A stretch of 64,000 bases of DNA, taken from Saxidomus purpurata. Its lineage: Eukaryota > Mollusca > Bivalvia > Venerida > Veneridae. Below the pieces are notes generated by a model. That model made no database searches and had not been told where the DNA came from. It worked only from the letters and a program-made list of their open reading frames with translations. How positions within the stretch are numbered: the stretch's first letter is position 1; each line of letters starts with the position of its first letter. The stretch covers positions 2,957,077 to 3,021,076 of the forward strand of contig JAFMSR010000018.1 of the NCBI GenBank assembly GCA_022818135.1. Direction: 5' to 3'. Below, one piece after another: positions 46,885 through 61,000 of this stretch. The position numbers and the translations under genes were made by a program.

Positions 46885-49800
46885 TGATCAATGGTTTTAT
46901 GCACGTATTAAAATTTGTTGTTTTTTTTCAACCCCTATTAAATAATCCCATATCATGTTTCGATATTTATACCAATTAAGCTTTATATATGTCCGCCTTT
47001 AAAGAATTATGGGACCACCCCGCAGGAGACGGGCACGTTAGATGTTTGTTGTCGAATTATAGTATATGCAAAACCAGATGAATATATTTTCGATTTTTCG
47101 ACCAAGTTCAATTATCAGCCAGATCACCCTAGTAATTGCAGAGCCACCTCCATGGAATTGTAGTAATTTTGCCATATACCTCCGTCCTGTCTCTAACTCA
47201 AACAGTTTTTATGAAATCCACACCAAACCTGCTCAAATGATTATGGGCATACCATCTCAGCTAAATTCGATAACCAGATCTCCACAGGCACTGCCGTAGA
47301 ATTATTAGAAAATCGCAAAATTAGTAATGTTTGCTCTCTAGCGATGGCTTATTAACAAAAACTAGACAAATGTTTCATAAGTTCGATAAACTGCCAGATC
47401 GCCTTTGGTATCATAAAATAACTGTCCATGTGTTATTGAAATTTGGCTAAATAGTACTGCCTGTTTTTTAAATCAAATGATATTTATCGACAGATATTTT
47501 CGGTATGACATGCCTACAAAGTTTGTTTAAAAGTCTATTTTCCGTTCTCTAATTTTTACTGATGAGATATTTATTTTCGTTAAGTATTATATTGAAGCCC
47601 AATATCACCCACAGTTAGAAACGCTGCCATCAAAACCAACGTTATAATGTATATACCTAAACGCTGCCATCAAAACCAACGTTATAATGTATATACCTAA
47701 ACGCTGCCATCAAAACCAACGTTATAATGTATATACCTAAACGCTGCCATCAAAACCAACGTTATAATGTATATACCTAAACGCTGCCATCAAAACCAAC
47801 GTTATAATGTATATACCTAAAGTAATTAACACCGATGTTTTGTGAGCTAATATATATACTTGCTTAAGTGACAGTTAACACAATTTCTAAAATTTTATTC
47901 TTTACAGCAAATACTTTTAAACATGCATTTATATTTACATAATATAATTGCTAGAACAATTTCCAAAGTTAATTGAACATTACTTTTTGGTATTTTGACA
48001 TACAATCAGTATACAGATAGGCCAAAAATGCAACACAGTACACCAGTTTTATTATAGTTTAACATTGAACTCCGAATAAACATGTAACTACTTCGGATAT
48101 GGCGAAATTCCGGATATAAAGAATATGTTTTCTGGTCCCCAATTGTTTGCCTTCTTTATGTGAAAATGCTATATATGTATGTATAAAACATACTCCGCAT
48201 ATAAAAAAACAAATTTAAATGGTCCCAAAGAGTTCGTTATACACGGAAAAAAAGGTTGGATATTTGAAGGTATCAAATGTATCGTTCTACGCATTTGTCT
48301 TTACGTCTGTTACGTCACTGTCACATAATCCAAAATTTACTGGAATTGTGAAAATGCATTGTTTTGTATAATTAGCACCTTGTTGGTAAAAAATATCTGC
48401 AGAATTAATAACAAGTTAATGATGCAGTGATGTAGTATTCACAATATATATAGAAACCTTCTTACAATTAAATTAAATAATCATCGGTTTTGTTAAACAA
48501 TACATGTAATCATTATCTTAAGGTGAGAGTATACCATGAAAAAATAAAATAAAATAGAGATCTGAATTAGAAATATCCTCAAACGGTTTCAGTTGGACTT
48601 TTTTATAGTTATGATGCTTTCACCTTAATTATCATAATTGTGTAATTCTTCTGCATTGTAACATACATGTAATACTGAGTCGAGTGAATTTTGGGGTTCA
48701 GAATGCTGCTCTGTAGTGGTCTTCTGTTAATTTCCTGTCTTCTTTAACTATGATGACAAAGCGATGCAACGGAACAACATTAACTTGTACTTTTTAAGAT
48801 TCGAATTTATTGCAGAGACTAAATTTTTTTGTATTATTTCTTTTGTTATTATCATTTTTTTACATATCAGGACTCGGTTGTTCGAAACTTAAACCGGATG
48901 TTCAATCAACTGTCGATGAACTTTTGATTGAGAAAAAAATATTGTTGGGCAGCATTTTTTTAGTAGGATATTTTCATTTTGCTTTGTAGATGTTTTAGTC
49001 CCAATTCTGTTTTATATACCTTTCAAACTGTAGAAATATAAATCTTAAAGTTAACAGACTGTTAGCTTACGCGCCGATTAAAGTATGAACAACTGAGAAC
49101 AGAAGTTTAAGTTAGATGATCACTTAAACGTTATTCAGAGGCAAATTGTATATACCCTATTTCGATGTGGAGTGGAATTCATTTATCGTAACACAATTAC
49201 TTAAGAAGTAATAGCAAAATGATATCAGTCCTCACCCTACTGGCGACAAGTTCATCTGCTATTGTGACCAGCAGAGTTAATGTTCAGTCGGCACGTACCT
49301 GTAGTGTAATAATTATGTGCATTGTACATTATTCAGTCAATAAAATATTCAACAAGGTTCGTTAATTGATGACAGTACTTTATTCAATGTTTCTATATTT
49401 TAAGTACACTTGTACATCTTACAGCAAAGTATATTTAATTAAACTTAAATATCTGGATATTGAAAATAATTATTGCCTAAATCAGCAATGAATGAAACAA
49501 TCGTGCGCATTTAACCGATTAAAGTTTATATAACTTCTTGTGTAACCAAAGTCGATGTATTTAATTTCTGGAAATTTCTAAATAAAGCTGGCCGATTTAC
49601 CTCAGAATGTCACAAATTTACACATTTACGGCTTTCCACTCCTACAGCTACACTAACTCACCCTCATTATAACATGATATTATTATCATGTCTTATGAAG
49701 ATGATTCTTTGAGACCCAATCTCGTGGAAAATTGATAATTGTTAAATATAGGGGTGAAATTTCATGACAATGAAATAGATAATTATAGTACAAGTGCGTC

Positions 49801-51529
49801 ATGCGTGTACATAATTACAAAATGTATATCTAAAGTATTTAAAGCCGAAACTTTTACAGTGTTTTGTGAAATGCGGCGTAAATTAAAAAAAATCTTTTTG
49901 GTTAAGTCAATTCTCCAGACTCTCTAGTATTAATTTCATGTTCAATATAAATTCTTTGAATCGCTTTATTAACTTGCCAGTTATTTTCAGAGTACAATGT
50001 AACATAAACAAGTTAAACGCTAAAAGAAAACAAATTAAAACTTAAAATTCATTTCAAATTAGACTAATAGTCACTAAAAGCGATACTGCTCTTTATAAAC
50101 CATCCATATATTTAGATATTATCTTCATATTAGTAAATATAATCTAATTTTGTTCACATAAAATTTATCAAAAGGATCTAGAGTAAGACAGAGCAATATA
50201 TTACATTATTAAGAAAACAGTTTCCTTTAATCAATGTTTTATGCTTTTCGCACAGACTATTGCTTTGCTGTGAAGCCAACTTTATTTTTTCAGATTGAGA
50301 TTGCTTTACTCCCAGTGCTTCTTTATACTTTTGGCATATTTGGCATGAAATATGTTTTATTTGCATTAACTCAGACGCAAAATATTTCATTAACAATAAC
50401 CATTGCATGACTAAAACATTTTGCATTAAGGTTACCGTTTCCCCAACATGCACATACCATTAACTAAATTAAACAGAAAATACCATAAATCTTTGCTAAA
50501 TTCATGTAACATCTGTGATTTAAGGCTATTAACGAAACAATGTATCTCATATAACGATATCTATGGTAATCTTAATTACAAGCGCCGGATGTTTGTTTCA
50601 GAATAACATTAATTTTGTTCTTTTTTCTTCTTTAAACATTTTATGCAGTGAGATTATATTCCGTAATTGCGCACTGCATGCTTCGCACTGCATGCTAGGC
50701 GAGTGAGACACAAGGATCCCCTCTAAATGGTTGCTATGACATAAACATAAGTTAAGGAATTTGTTATCCCTTAAAGTAGTCAACACTAATTTTTAGAAGT
50801 ATCGAAATTTTTAGAAATGTTAAGCTAAATCAACTCGGTTATCAGATTAGTGGATACTGCACTTTGTATTCTGAGTGGGTAAGCTAGATGAAACTGTTTG
50901 GTATCCGACTGCCTTTTGCTTATTTCCTGTTTTGTATATAGATATTCATGTATCCCCTGCTTGTCACTGTGCAAGACATAGTTCACGTATTAAATATATA
51001 TGGTCAATACATAAATAATGCTTCCAGGTATTGTTTCCGGATAACGAAGCGATATCATTTTGCGCATTTGCAATAAACTGTAGATTCCTCTGCCACCTTT
51101 ACGCTGCAAGATCGAGTTGCAGAACATACAAAATGTTACTTTGTGTAAAGTTTTCACTTTTTGCCTGTAAAATGGATTACAGTTTTAATTTAAAGCCAAA
51201 AGTTCAAACTCAAAAATCTAAATTATGATATAACTATATGACGATGAGTCAGACACTTGAAATATTGACAGAAGCTTAGCTTGAATTAGTAGATTAATCT
51301 GAATTCTAAGCAAATCGGCTTTGAACTATCACGTGACCCTACTTCACAACGGTACTTTCTCTTTCATCGCAGTATATAATGAACCATTTTCAAGGCTCTC
51401 ATGTTTAACTTTAACGTAGCAATATCGCACAACATCACAGTTTCGTGCTAGATTTGAGCCGTACTTTTCTATTTGCTCGCCTTTCACATGTCAAGTCAGA
51501 TTAGTTAAGCTCTCTCTCTGCGATTCTTT
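46885..51529. other. Convergent intergenic region, no gene seen
   Basis: AT-rich sequence between the TMEM221-like gene and the nAChR stop. It holds the 40-bp minisatellite at 47619 and presumably the nAChR 3' UTR. A minus-strand AATAAA lies at 50356-50361. Open frames here are short and without domain character. Confidence 0.6.
47619..47818. repeat. Perfect 40-bp minisatellite, 5 copies
   Basis: Five tandem units beginning aaacgctgccatcaaaacca and ending gttataatgtatatacct, with no difference seen between copies, which suggests recent expansion. Confidence 0.97.
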
Positions 51530-52054
51530 CTATGCAACGAGATGCGGAGCCGAGCTCAAAATGGCGATTGTAGATATTAGCGTTGCAGCTAAGCAAATCC
51601 AAAGACATAACCTATCAATCACTATGGCAGCAAACTTCCATTCGTTTTTAATACCAGTCTCCTCTTCGTCTTGTCTTAGCTTTGATGTGATTTTCTTGAT
51701 TTCACCAAGAATCGCCATGACATTTCTGCTGCCCATTTCATTAGTTTCGTAATATTTTGTACGGTCAGCCTCGTCTTCATTTTGCTGAGTCATACTACAG
51801 TCACGTGCCTGCGTCTGGCGTATCCAATCAGACGTGCCCATTTGATGTAATCCGCAAATGCCATTTTCTGCACATGCGCGGAACTCCTCTTCCGATTCTA
51901 ATAAATTTGGCAATAACGAATGAGTTGTCGTCCTGTCATGCATCTGGACATCACCAAGTCGGTGTCTTTGTATAATACTTTGTCTTCGCTTCTCTGTTGA
52001 AGGCCTTGACATGCACAACGCCTTTGCTAGCACAACGTTAATCCCAAATTTGAC
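51530..52054 (-). CDS. nAChR last exon (intracellular loop, M4, stop)
   Basis: Starts [20 protein letters not shown] after the acceptor gaaacag. It carries the M3-M4 cytoplasmic loop of roughly 120 residues, a charged MA helix ([15 protein letters not shown]), M4, and ends [11 protein letters not shown]. Confidence 0.95.
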   Translation of the reverse strand, partial: VKFGINVVLAKALCMSRPSTEKRRQSIIQRHRLGDVQMHDRTTTHSLLPNLLESEEEFRACAENGICGLHQMGTSDWIRQTQARDCSMTQQNEDEADRTKYYETNEMGSRNVMAILGEIKKITSKLRQDEEETGIKNEWKFAAIVIDRLCLWICLAATLISTIAILSSAPHLVA

Positions 52055-55000
52055 CTGTTTCAATAAAAGAAAATCATTAACAACAACAGTTGCATAAATC
52101 TTTCAATAGTAATCAGAACTGTCAGTGTATTTCTTTTATTAATGCCATTTTATACGTGACATTTTGTCAAAAAGAATGACACTTGTTAATTCAATTGAAT
52201 AGAGCTGGTCGAAACAATTGCAACCTGCATTGTACATATATTTGTCTATTACTTACATAAGGCACTGCTAGTTACCTACCCAAGAAGGCATCGAATGAGT
52301 TTCCGGACCCCGATAATGGAAGTTCAACACGACCACAGTAAAGAGTACAGATAGTGACGTCATCACCATGATACAGCAAAAGTATATTCCTATGAACATA
52401 TTGAAAACAGCGTTTATAACGTACAAAAGTAACAATAACAAAAATCCCCTCACGGTCAACGCCAAACCATGTAAATATGAACAAAGTAGTTCTAGAACAA
52501 GTTTGACTAGGTAGTGCTGTGTTTTATGTATCATTATTCGAATTAGTTGTCACTAAAGAGGGCGTCCTTGTTTTGAACTAGATATTATACAAACTATGCA
52601 ATTTCGATATTTTATTCTTGAAAGTCAAGTGGATTATCAATAATGTTAGAAGCACAGTCAATAAAAAGTTTCAATGTTTTTCGCCATTTAATAAAATTAA
52701 ACTGCTATTTGATACACATCATTAAGTAATGTATATATTTTTATTAGTGTAAATCAGTGTTAAATACATTTATCGAACTTTGAAGGGTAGATATAATATC
52801 ACTAAAATCAAGCTTTGCTATGTTTTCACCAAGGTGTAGAGAAGTACGTACCAATCAGCGGTAAAGCATCTGATGTTGGCGGCATTGTCTCAGCCACAAG
52901 TAACAGGAACACCATCAATGAGAGCAGAATCGTCACACCTAAATGATAAACAGAAATATCACTGTAAAGTTGAGCTTAACTAGAATTATTGTAGCTTCAA
53001 TGCTCTTTAAGTAAGCCGGATCATTTCATTAAAGCCACGAGGAACGTAAAACCTTTATTCACAGTGTTGTCGAACTACGGAAACTACGGAATCCCGTTCG
53101 TGCCACACTACTTGTCGCCCTTTGCTACACGCGACAATGCGATAATTATCGCGTTGTCGCCCTTCTCCAAACTTTATATATATACGAGATTTAGCAACCC
53201 TCGCGAGGTTTTTATGGCGATAATTATCGTCTTAATTCTCGCATATGTTTCTTAATTCTCGCATCGGGAAACTGAAATCACCCGTCGATCACGATTTCAC
53301 TATGCGAGAATTAGTAAAACCTCGCTTTGTCGCGTTGTCGCCTGGGATAAAATTTCCGGACTTAATTATCGTAATGGTTTGTCCTTGGTGATAAGTGTAT
53401 GAACACCGTGCCAAACGCGAGACACGACAATGCGACAAAGCGAGATTTTACTAATTCTCGCCTTGTGAAATCAACCATCAATGGGAATTTCAATTTGCTG
53501 ATGCGAGAATTAAGAAAACATATGCGAGAATTAAGACGATAATTATCGCCCCTAAAACCTCGCGAGGGTTGTTAAATCTCGTATATATATAAAGTTTGGA
53601 GAAGGGCGACAACGCGATAATTATCGCATTGTCGCGTGTAGCAAAGGCGACAAGTAGTGTGGCACGAACGGGATTCCGTAGGAAACAGCGCTTCTTGCTT
53701 TTACTTTTATTAGTTTTTATCTTTCGATATTGTCTACAAAATACAGTCTGTAATGTATTTGATTGACATACATACAAACTTACGGTTTGCATGTTCATGA
53801 AATCAAAATGTTTTAGTATCCGGTATCTCTTTCAATAAGAGACATTAATTGCTTTATATGCATCCAAATGATATGTCAATACAAAATCAACATATATCTT
53901 TCTTCCGTATCAAGACATACAGTGATGCATAAAATGCACAAAATGCTACCATATGATACGCTTTCAGGAGATCATCATGTCTCCGTTTTCTTGATCACGT
54001 CGGATACAGATGCATTAAAGCATTCACGTGATATGTCATCACAAAATCAGCCTGTCTCCTTTTAATTTATCACGCCGTAAAGACTTGCATAAATACATAT
54101 TCTGATATAGCTGCGTCCGTCAGTTAAGCAAAGAAGATAATCATGCATTGCAATTTCTACAATAAACAACATTTTTTAAAATGAGCAAACAAGTAAATCA
54201 ATAAAATGACGTCAAAAGTGACATCATATTGTACCGCTTGACGTAAAGCGTATGCCGCATTGTATTATTTATCTTTTTGAGAAATCTGATCTGACCATGT
54301 TTAAGTCAAAGGAATCGCATCTTTAAAATTGTTTATCATAAAATAAACAATTGTTTGTCGTTCTTAAGCTCAGTTACAAACTTCTTACAGCTACGGCTAA
54401 ACACATTTAATCTGCAAGGAGTTGGGCATATAGAATTAACGATGGATTACGTTTGAACCAAATATGTCTTAAATATACAACATTTGACGTGACAATGTAA
54501 ACAAATTATATACATGTAACAACTTACCAAGTGATATCTTTTCGCCAGCGTCGGGTGGAAGAAGAAAGAGAAGTAACGACATGGATGATATTAGAAGGCA
54601 TGGAATAATAATGTTGAAGCCGTAGTACAAAGTTCGCCGGCGAATGTGAATAGTGTAAACCAGGTCTATGTAAAACTCAGGACAACAGTCATAACCTCGG
54701 ACATTGCGACGTCCGGGAACACCTGTGTAAGATACAAGACCTATTAGTCAACCTATAATACCCGTTAATTGTTCTATATCGAACTGCGGGCGATGGTCCT
54801 AACCTCATACGTTGTGGTGTCCGGAAAAGATTTATCCAAATCAACTTTTGGAATAAAAGTCAGAGCATTTTTTGGAAAAGATTAATTACTTTTTTCAAAC
54901 CTAAAAACAATTTTTGTGATGAACCACTTGGGGAAATCTTCGTATCATTTTATGTCATGATAATAATCATATAGAAAGCATTCGAGTGAGTTCGTTTGAA

Positions 55001-58000
55001 ATAATGTGAATTCAATATTGCAATGAAAGTGTCTTCAAATATCTAGGAGGAAAACTACTAGCTTAATGTTCTTGCAGCAAACCGACATATCCGTCAAATC
55101 AGGAAAAACACGTTGCTAGATTGTAAGAAGAAACACATTTGATTTTAGTGTATAAATGTGCGACAAATTGTGACAGTATAAATGATTTAGAAACAGATCA
55201 TATTACCGATCAGTTCCCATTCACCATTTCTTTTAAATTCTAAAATTGACCCTCCATTAGGGTCTTCCATTTGTAGGTCGAGCATTCTCCCATCGTAAGT
55301 CCAAGAACCAAATTGGAGATTGCAATGTTGATCATCAAACGGGAACCAGGTTATGTCTAAAATAGATCTAATGCATATTATATCAGTATAGAAAGACATT
55401 ATAGATGACTCAACGTGAGATTCATGTGATACTCTTTACAATAATATGGCTTCACAGTATTGTATTCATCTAGTAAAATTTAACACTCTTTCCTCTACAA
55501 TAAATCACTGTTTTGCTAAGTTATTGTAAAATAAATGTTGTAAGTGTTTTAATATGTATGTTATGGTTTGCCACGTCATTACTTGTGTACATATTTCTAC
55601 ACCATTCCTAATACAAAAGTGTTAAGTTTTTTTAACAATAAGGAGAGTTTAAATTATTATCCTTCTAGATTTCTGATAAAAATACAGAAAAAGTGTGCCA
55701 TGGCAAACATAATGTTCTACACTGATGAAGCCACAACGCAACAATCAGTTTTAAGCTTCAAAATCGTATGTCCTTATTTACTTCATACATTGCCATGGTG
55801 AAGAAGTTTGCCATAACATATCTTGAAAAACACTTTTACTCAACTTTATCTGATAGTGGTTTATATTGATGGTACACAAACGTGTATGGTCTTAATTTGG
55901 ACATGGAAATAAATATAAATTAACTAAATAACAAGCCATGATTAAGTTTTTTTCAAAGTGTCGGTATTGACCAAACTCATCCGCTTATAGATAGATAGTT
56001 AAGCAAACTATTCCAAAATAAAGGTTAGAAACAAGAAAATCGTCGTCACCAGAATGGTGAGTCCGGAAGCTATGGACGAAATGTTCTTTTTACTGTAAAG
56101 CTGGACATACTAAATAAAATCCTTAGTTAAATTGTTGCTATAAACATGATAAAACAACAAGAAACACATTTATGAAGTATTTTTCAAATACTTTCCGTAT
56201 TTTCCTCAAACCGATGCTGCTGGCTATTGTTGCAAGCCATCATTAAAATGCAAAATAACCATAAAACAAAATTACATGTGGAAAATAATGGCAATATTCA
56301 CACAATTAATAAGAGACCAATTGGTAGTTAATTTTACCGAGTTTTCTTTTCTTGCGATTATTTATTTAGGATTGCAAGTCACTTTCGTACGATTCCTGAG
56401 TTAAGCATGATTTCGGAAATTAATTGTATCATGAAAGCCAGTGTCAATTTGTTCTATATCTAGATATGAAAAATACCATATTATATAAACATATTTTAAA
56501 TTCGTAATTTGTTACAAACGTTTCATAGAGAACCGCATGAAGCGACTGCTTCACAAGAACTCATTATAAAATGTTGACATTTACACACGCTTGTCGGCAT
56601 AATTGTTCTCCCACATTCAACAAATTATGACAATATCCACGTTTGTTGTCAATGTTATTTCTTCCTACGACAAATAGAAAGCAATTAAAGAGTCCCCCCT
56701 TCGGGTCATATTTGCTTCAATATTACCACTATATGAGCAAATCAAACATCTGACTAGATAGAGCAGTCAGTGCTTTCAATAACCCAGATTGAATTTGCTA
56801 CGTATGTACCCATCAAGTATCGATGAATACCCTTACCGATTGAGCAGGTACTTCTGAGCATTCCTGGTGGCACCCAGAGACAAGAACCGTCAGACTTCAC
56901 GACAACATTGCTATGGTATGTACCGTCAAACTTATCGTCGGCACTGTAAATACATGGTGGACATAGTGTATATGCAATCAATATAAACATTGCTATATAT
57001 GCTCCTGATCTTTTCTGTGTCACTTTACGTTAGAATATATCTATATGGACATGATATAAGTGTTCGTTACTTTTCTTCTGATCATTTATTATTATTATTT
57101 ACTTAAAATCCGAAAAACGTTAATAAAAGATGTATATCTATATGAAGACAACAAAAACTGACAAAAGAGATAAAAAATAAAATACTTGTTGACATGAGGA
57201 ATATGTTACTCAAGCTAAAATGTTTATTCAACATTACTTTTTGAAAGATTGTTCTTCATCAATAATTTTCTCATTACTTTGTATGCTAATGACAGAATAA
57301 AGGAAAAAAGATGAAGCCATTCTGTCACCAATGAAGCCATTACTTATTCTCATGATCGCAGAATATCGTAGTCGGGTTTATAAATATTCCTCGTTTTCAT
57401 TGGAGGTATGGTTTTCAGCTTTTTTAATATGTTTATGTTTCGTCAACAGATAAATGTACATTTAGAAATGTTGTACAATGTATTTCCTGTTTTGAGTAGA
57501 ATAGAAGTATTAAGTTACATATTCCACGTGACAATGCCATTATCGTGTAACTCTAAGAGACATATTTATGTAGATTCTATTCTGTCAGCTTCAGAAAATT
57601 TTGTTTTTGACGACTTAATGTAAGAAACATTTTTATGGGAAAAGTTACAAGGTGCTTTTCAAATATAAACTGAAACCAAACCGAATAAAATAGAATACAT
57701 TACAGCAAACGTTTTTTTACCTATATACCGACACCTACCGACGAATTCGATTTCTAATTTTTTAGGATTCGGTCACGGAAGTTTCTATTTAAGTTCAGTG
57801 TTCAAACGAATTCCTGCCTGTTAAATGGAATCTCTCAAAGGTTTGTCTTACGGAAATCATTGTTTAGGAAGTTCCGGAAAGATGACTCACATGGACAAAG
57901 CTTTAAAAGATTGTAAAGAACATGTGTTAGAAGAGACATCAGCTTAGAACCGAATACTAGAAACCATAGCATACCCGAATAAACAGCTTTTAAATATATA

Positions 58001-61000
58001 ATCTATATGTGAGAAAGACGGTGTATTACGTGAAAGCGCAAACCCAATCCGAAACGTATATTAATGTCTGTCTCGATTCGGTTTCGGTTGGGGTTCGGTG
58101 AACTCCGAAGCGAAACCGAATTCTAGTCGTTTCGGAATAGGCTTTTGCTTTCGCATACACACCGAATTTTGAACCGAATCTCTGTTTGAAATTGTGTATT
58201 ATTTTTGTGTTATAAAAGGAAAAAATTCGGCAGAACATACATGATTTACATAGATTATATTCAAAAGCTGTCTATCCATTTCGCTCTACAGATTTATGCA
58301 GTCGGTTATAAGCTGCTGTCTCTGCCTATACAATGTTCAACTTTTGAAGTTTTGCTAAATGTGAAACGTCTCTCCCAAACATCCTAATTATCATTAAATT
58401 TTGCCATTAGACAAACCTTTGAGACATTTGTTTGGATACGTTTGTGTCAACGTTTAGCCCAAAATAGCAAAATTCTATGATTTAATCCTAACAGAAATCA
58501 GAAATTGAATTTGTGTATGTTTTCGCCTCGGTTTCCGTTCTTATTCGCGTATTTTGAAATTCTGCAAATTTAGTGAAATAAATCTAGGTATTCTAAAATA
58601 AGTTCTTTAACAAAAGAAAAATCTAATTTCTATTTTTTTTTGTTTTCAATTAATGCCATCTAGACAATACTTCAAAGAGAAAATAAAATTCACAAAATTA
58701 AGCTTTATGAGCTTTCAGTTTTGTCACAGGCCCACCTTGTCAAATAAAGAAAATAAAAGCAGTAAAATATGGCTTATCTCTTTAGTTTGAAACGTCCTGT
58801 CATTTGGGACCCCTTAACATGGCCGCTACTTTGTAAATTTCAGGCCTTGCATGGTCGGGTTGGTATATAGAACTGTCTCAATATGTTACTATAGCGACAC
58901 TTACGCCTTCTGTTATTTAAAAAATAACTAAACCAAGTCGTCAAATAATACTTTCGTGTATTTGCATATTTGTGATAAAAAGTTCACTATAAATAATCTT
59001 ATTACAGTATAATACAGGCGTAATCTCATTGGATTAAGATATGTAAACTAGATTTGCATATGTAAATGTAATGGTATGCTAGATTTGTATAGTAATGGTA
59101 TATTCTGTCTTGAATGCCTTTTTATGATCTGTCTATTCAGATAACAATTTTTGATAAATTTCAAGAAATCTTCAATGCACCATAATATTATTTTCTCCCG
59201 TCTGACAAACAAGGGATCTATAGGAACCTTAGATAATGCCACATAATATACATATACAAAACTAAATTATTTCATAAGATATATATATTGCTAAACAAAT
59301 TTGTGTGCTGTATTTATTGCAGGTAATTTGACCTCTCACAGGATAGCCGAGTGTTTTGACTACCGTATTATCTTAAAACAGTTAGCTTAAAACCCTTTCT
59401 TTTTTCGTACGCATGCTTATCTCTTATATCACTCTGACATTATCCTAAATCTTCTCTAAGATTGTACTTGTTTTCAAAACAGTTTGTCATTGTGTGCTGA
59501 CTGTGATAAGCTTAGTGTTCTTACAGAGCAAGGCGTTTGTTAGCAAATGTTGTTTTTATACTCAACCAATGTCAGTCTCAAACATTTTCACTAGTTTTGC
59601 TATGTTCGGCATTGATCTATTCAATGTTTGACGCGGCACTTATAGAGGATTGTCAAAGTTGCTGTATTTGTTGTGCGGCAAATCGTTAAGTGTCTAAAGA
59701 AGGAGAAAATTGCTTGTTATTCCAAAACTTTCTTCAAAAATAAAAGCAGACGAGAAAAGAAAAGCCAAAGTAAGTTTGAAGTGTACGCCTTCAGCTATTT
59801 ACTAATGGTGTTGTTAAATCGTCTTTGACAGCATTTGACAACTGTAAAGCAAATTCGAAATAAATCCATATTTGATTTTTATACAATTTTGTCTTCATTA
59901 GTAATTAAAATTTCAGTTAGAAATTGTACAAGCTTTAACTTAGGTTATTGTGGTGGCTGGGTGGTCGCTGTATGATACAGGTTCGAATCCTGACTACTGC
60001 AGTGTGACAACTTTTCCATTACAAATTTTCCATCAGCAATGAATGAAGAGTATGAAAAGTACCTGCTACTAGTTCTAGTTAAATGTTACTTACCTATTAT
60101 ACAGCAGAATATCTGGCGTCCAAATGAGTTTGGATGGCACGGGTATAGCTTCGATTCCACCATACTCGTATGGATCCCAAACTAGATTATATGCTTTCCA
60201 TTTCTGCACGAGAAGAGGAAAATGTCAAAAGGCTACCAGTACTATGCGTTCATAAGTGATAAACATGCATACATGACACTCCTGGGTTCTACAAAAAGCA
60301 AATATCTAAGAAATAAGAATCGGTCGACCTTATTTTCTAAAACAGGTTTTCAAGTGTTTCTGAGATTCTAGTGACGGCAACAAAGTTGAATATATCATGT
60401 TAACCCGATAGACTGTAAGATCATCCCAAAAATTAACACAAATACCTCCCATTTGTATTGAAGCATGTATCCCCTTGTTCGGTTAGAGGTGTTACCGCTA
60501 CATATAAATGTTATACCTATATCTATCATAGTCTTTATAGTGTTTTGGTAGTTTATTGTCATTTTGAAATAATAATACCAACAAAATATTAAATTTATTA
60601 CATGTCAGAAGCATATGCAAGCTTTGGTTCATGTATTATTTACTAGTCCTTCATGACAGAATTGGTAAAAATTAACGTTTGAAAATATGTATTTTTATGC
60701 TTTGATGTTCAAATTTTTTATACTGTGGTTATATAAGGTCATAGTCATCGCGCAAATGCAAACTGTTTCAGCTTATTTTAACCCTGTAATTAACTATTGA
60801 TTTACTTCAATTAACGTTGTTACGCATGAATGTATATGTTACTTTAAATTCGGTATCTAACTTTCCATACTTTTTTTAGAAGTCTTCACTACGCAAATTC
60901 AAACAGATGGATTCACTTCAATATATATTCGTTGTAAAGGTGGCACCTGACACAAGTTAGAAGTTCATTCGCTATCATATTATGTCTAGAGTGTATATAA

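Noticed and set aside
50178..50453. 91-residue minus-strand frame downstream of nAChR
   Set aside because: No domain, splice or conservation signal; likely chance frame in the 3' flank.
53064..53798. Two opposite-strand frames encoding nearly the same peptide ([20 protein letters not shown])
   Set aside because: The identity comes from the inverted arms of the palindromic element, not from two related genes.
55356..55372. Alternative acceptor for the nAChR Cys-loop exon (after gcattag), giving SILDITWF
   Set aside because: It would put Ser where the first Cys-loop cysteine belongs; the acceptor tattttag restores CSIDITWF with the upstream exon.
59944..60010. tRNA gene
   Set aside because: A and B boxes are present but too close, and the arms do not pair; a SINE relic fits better.
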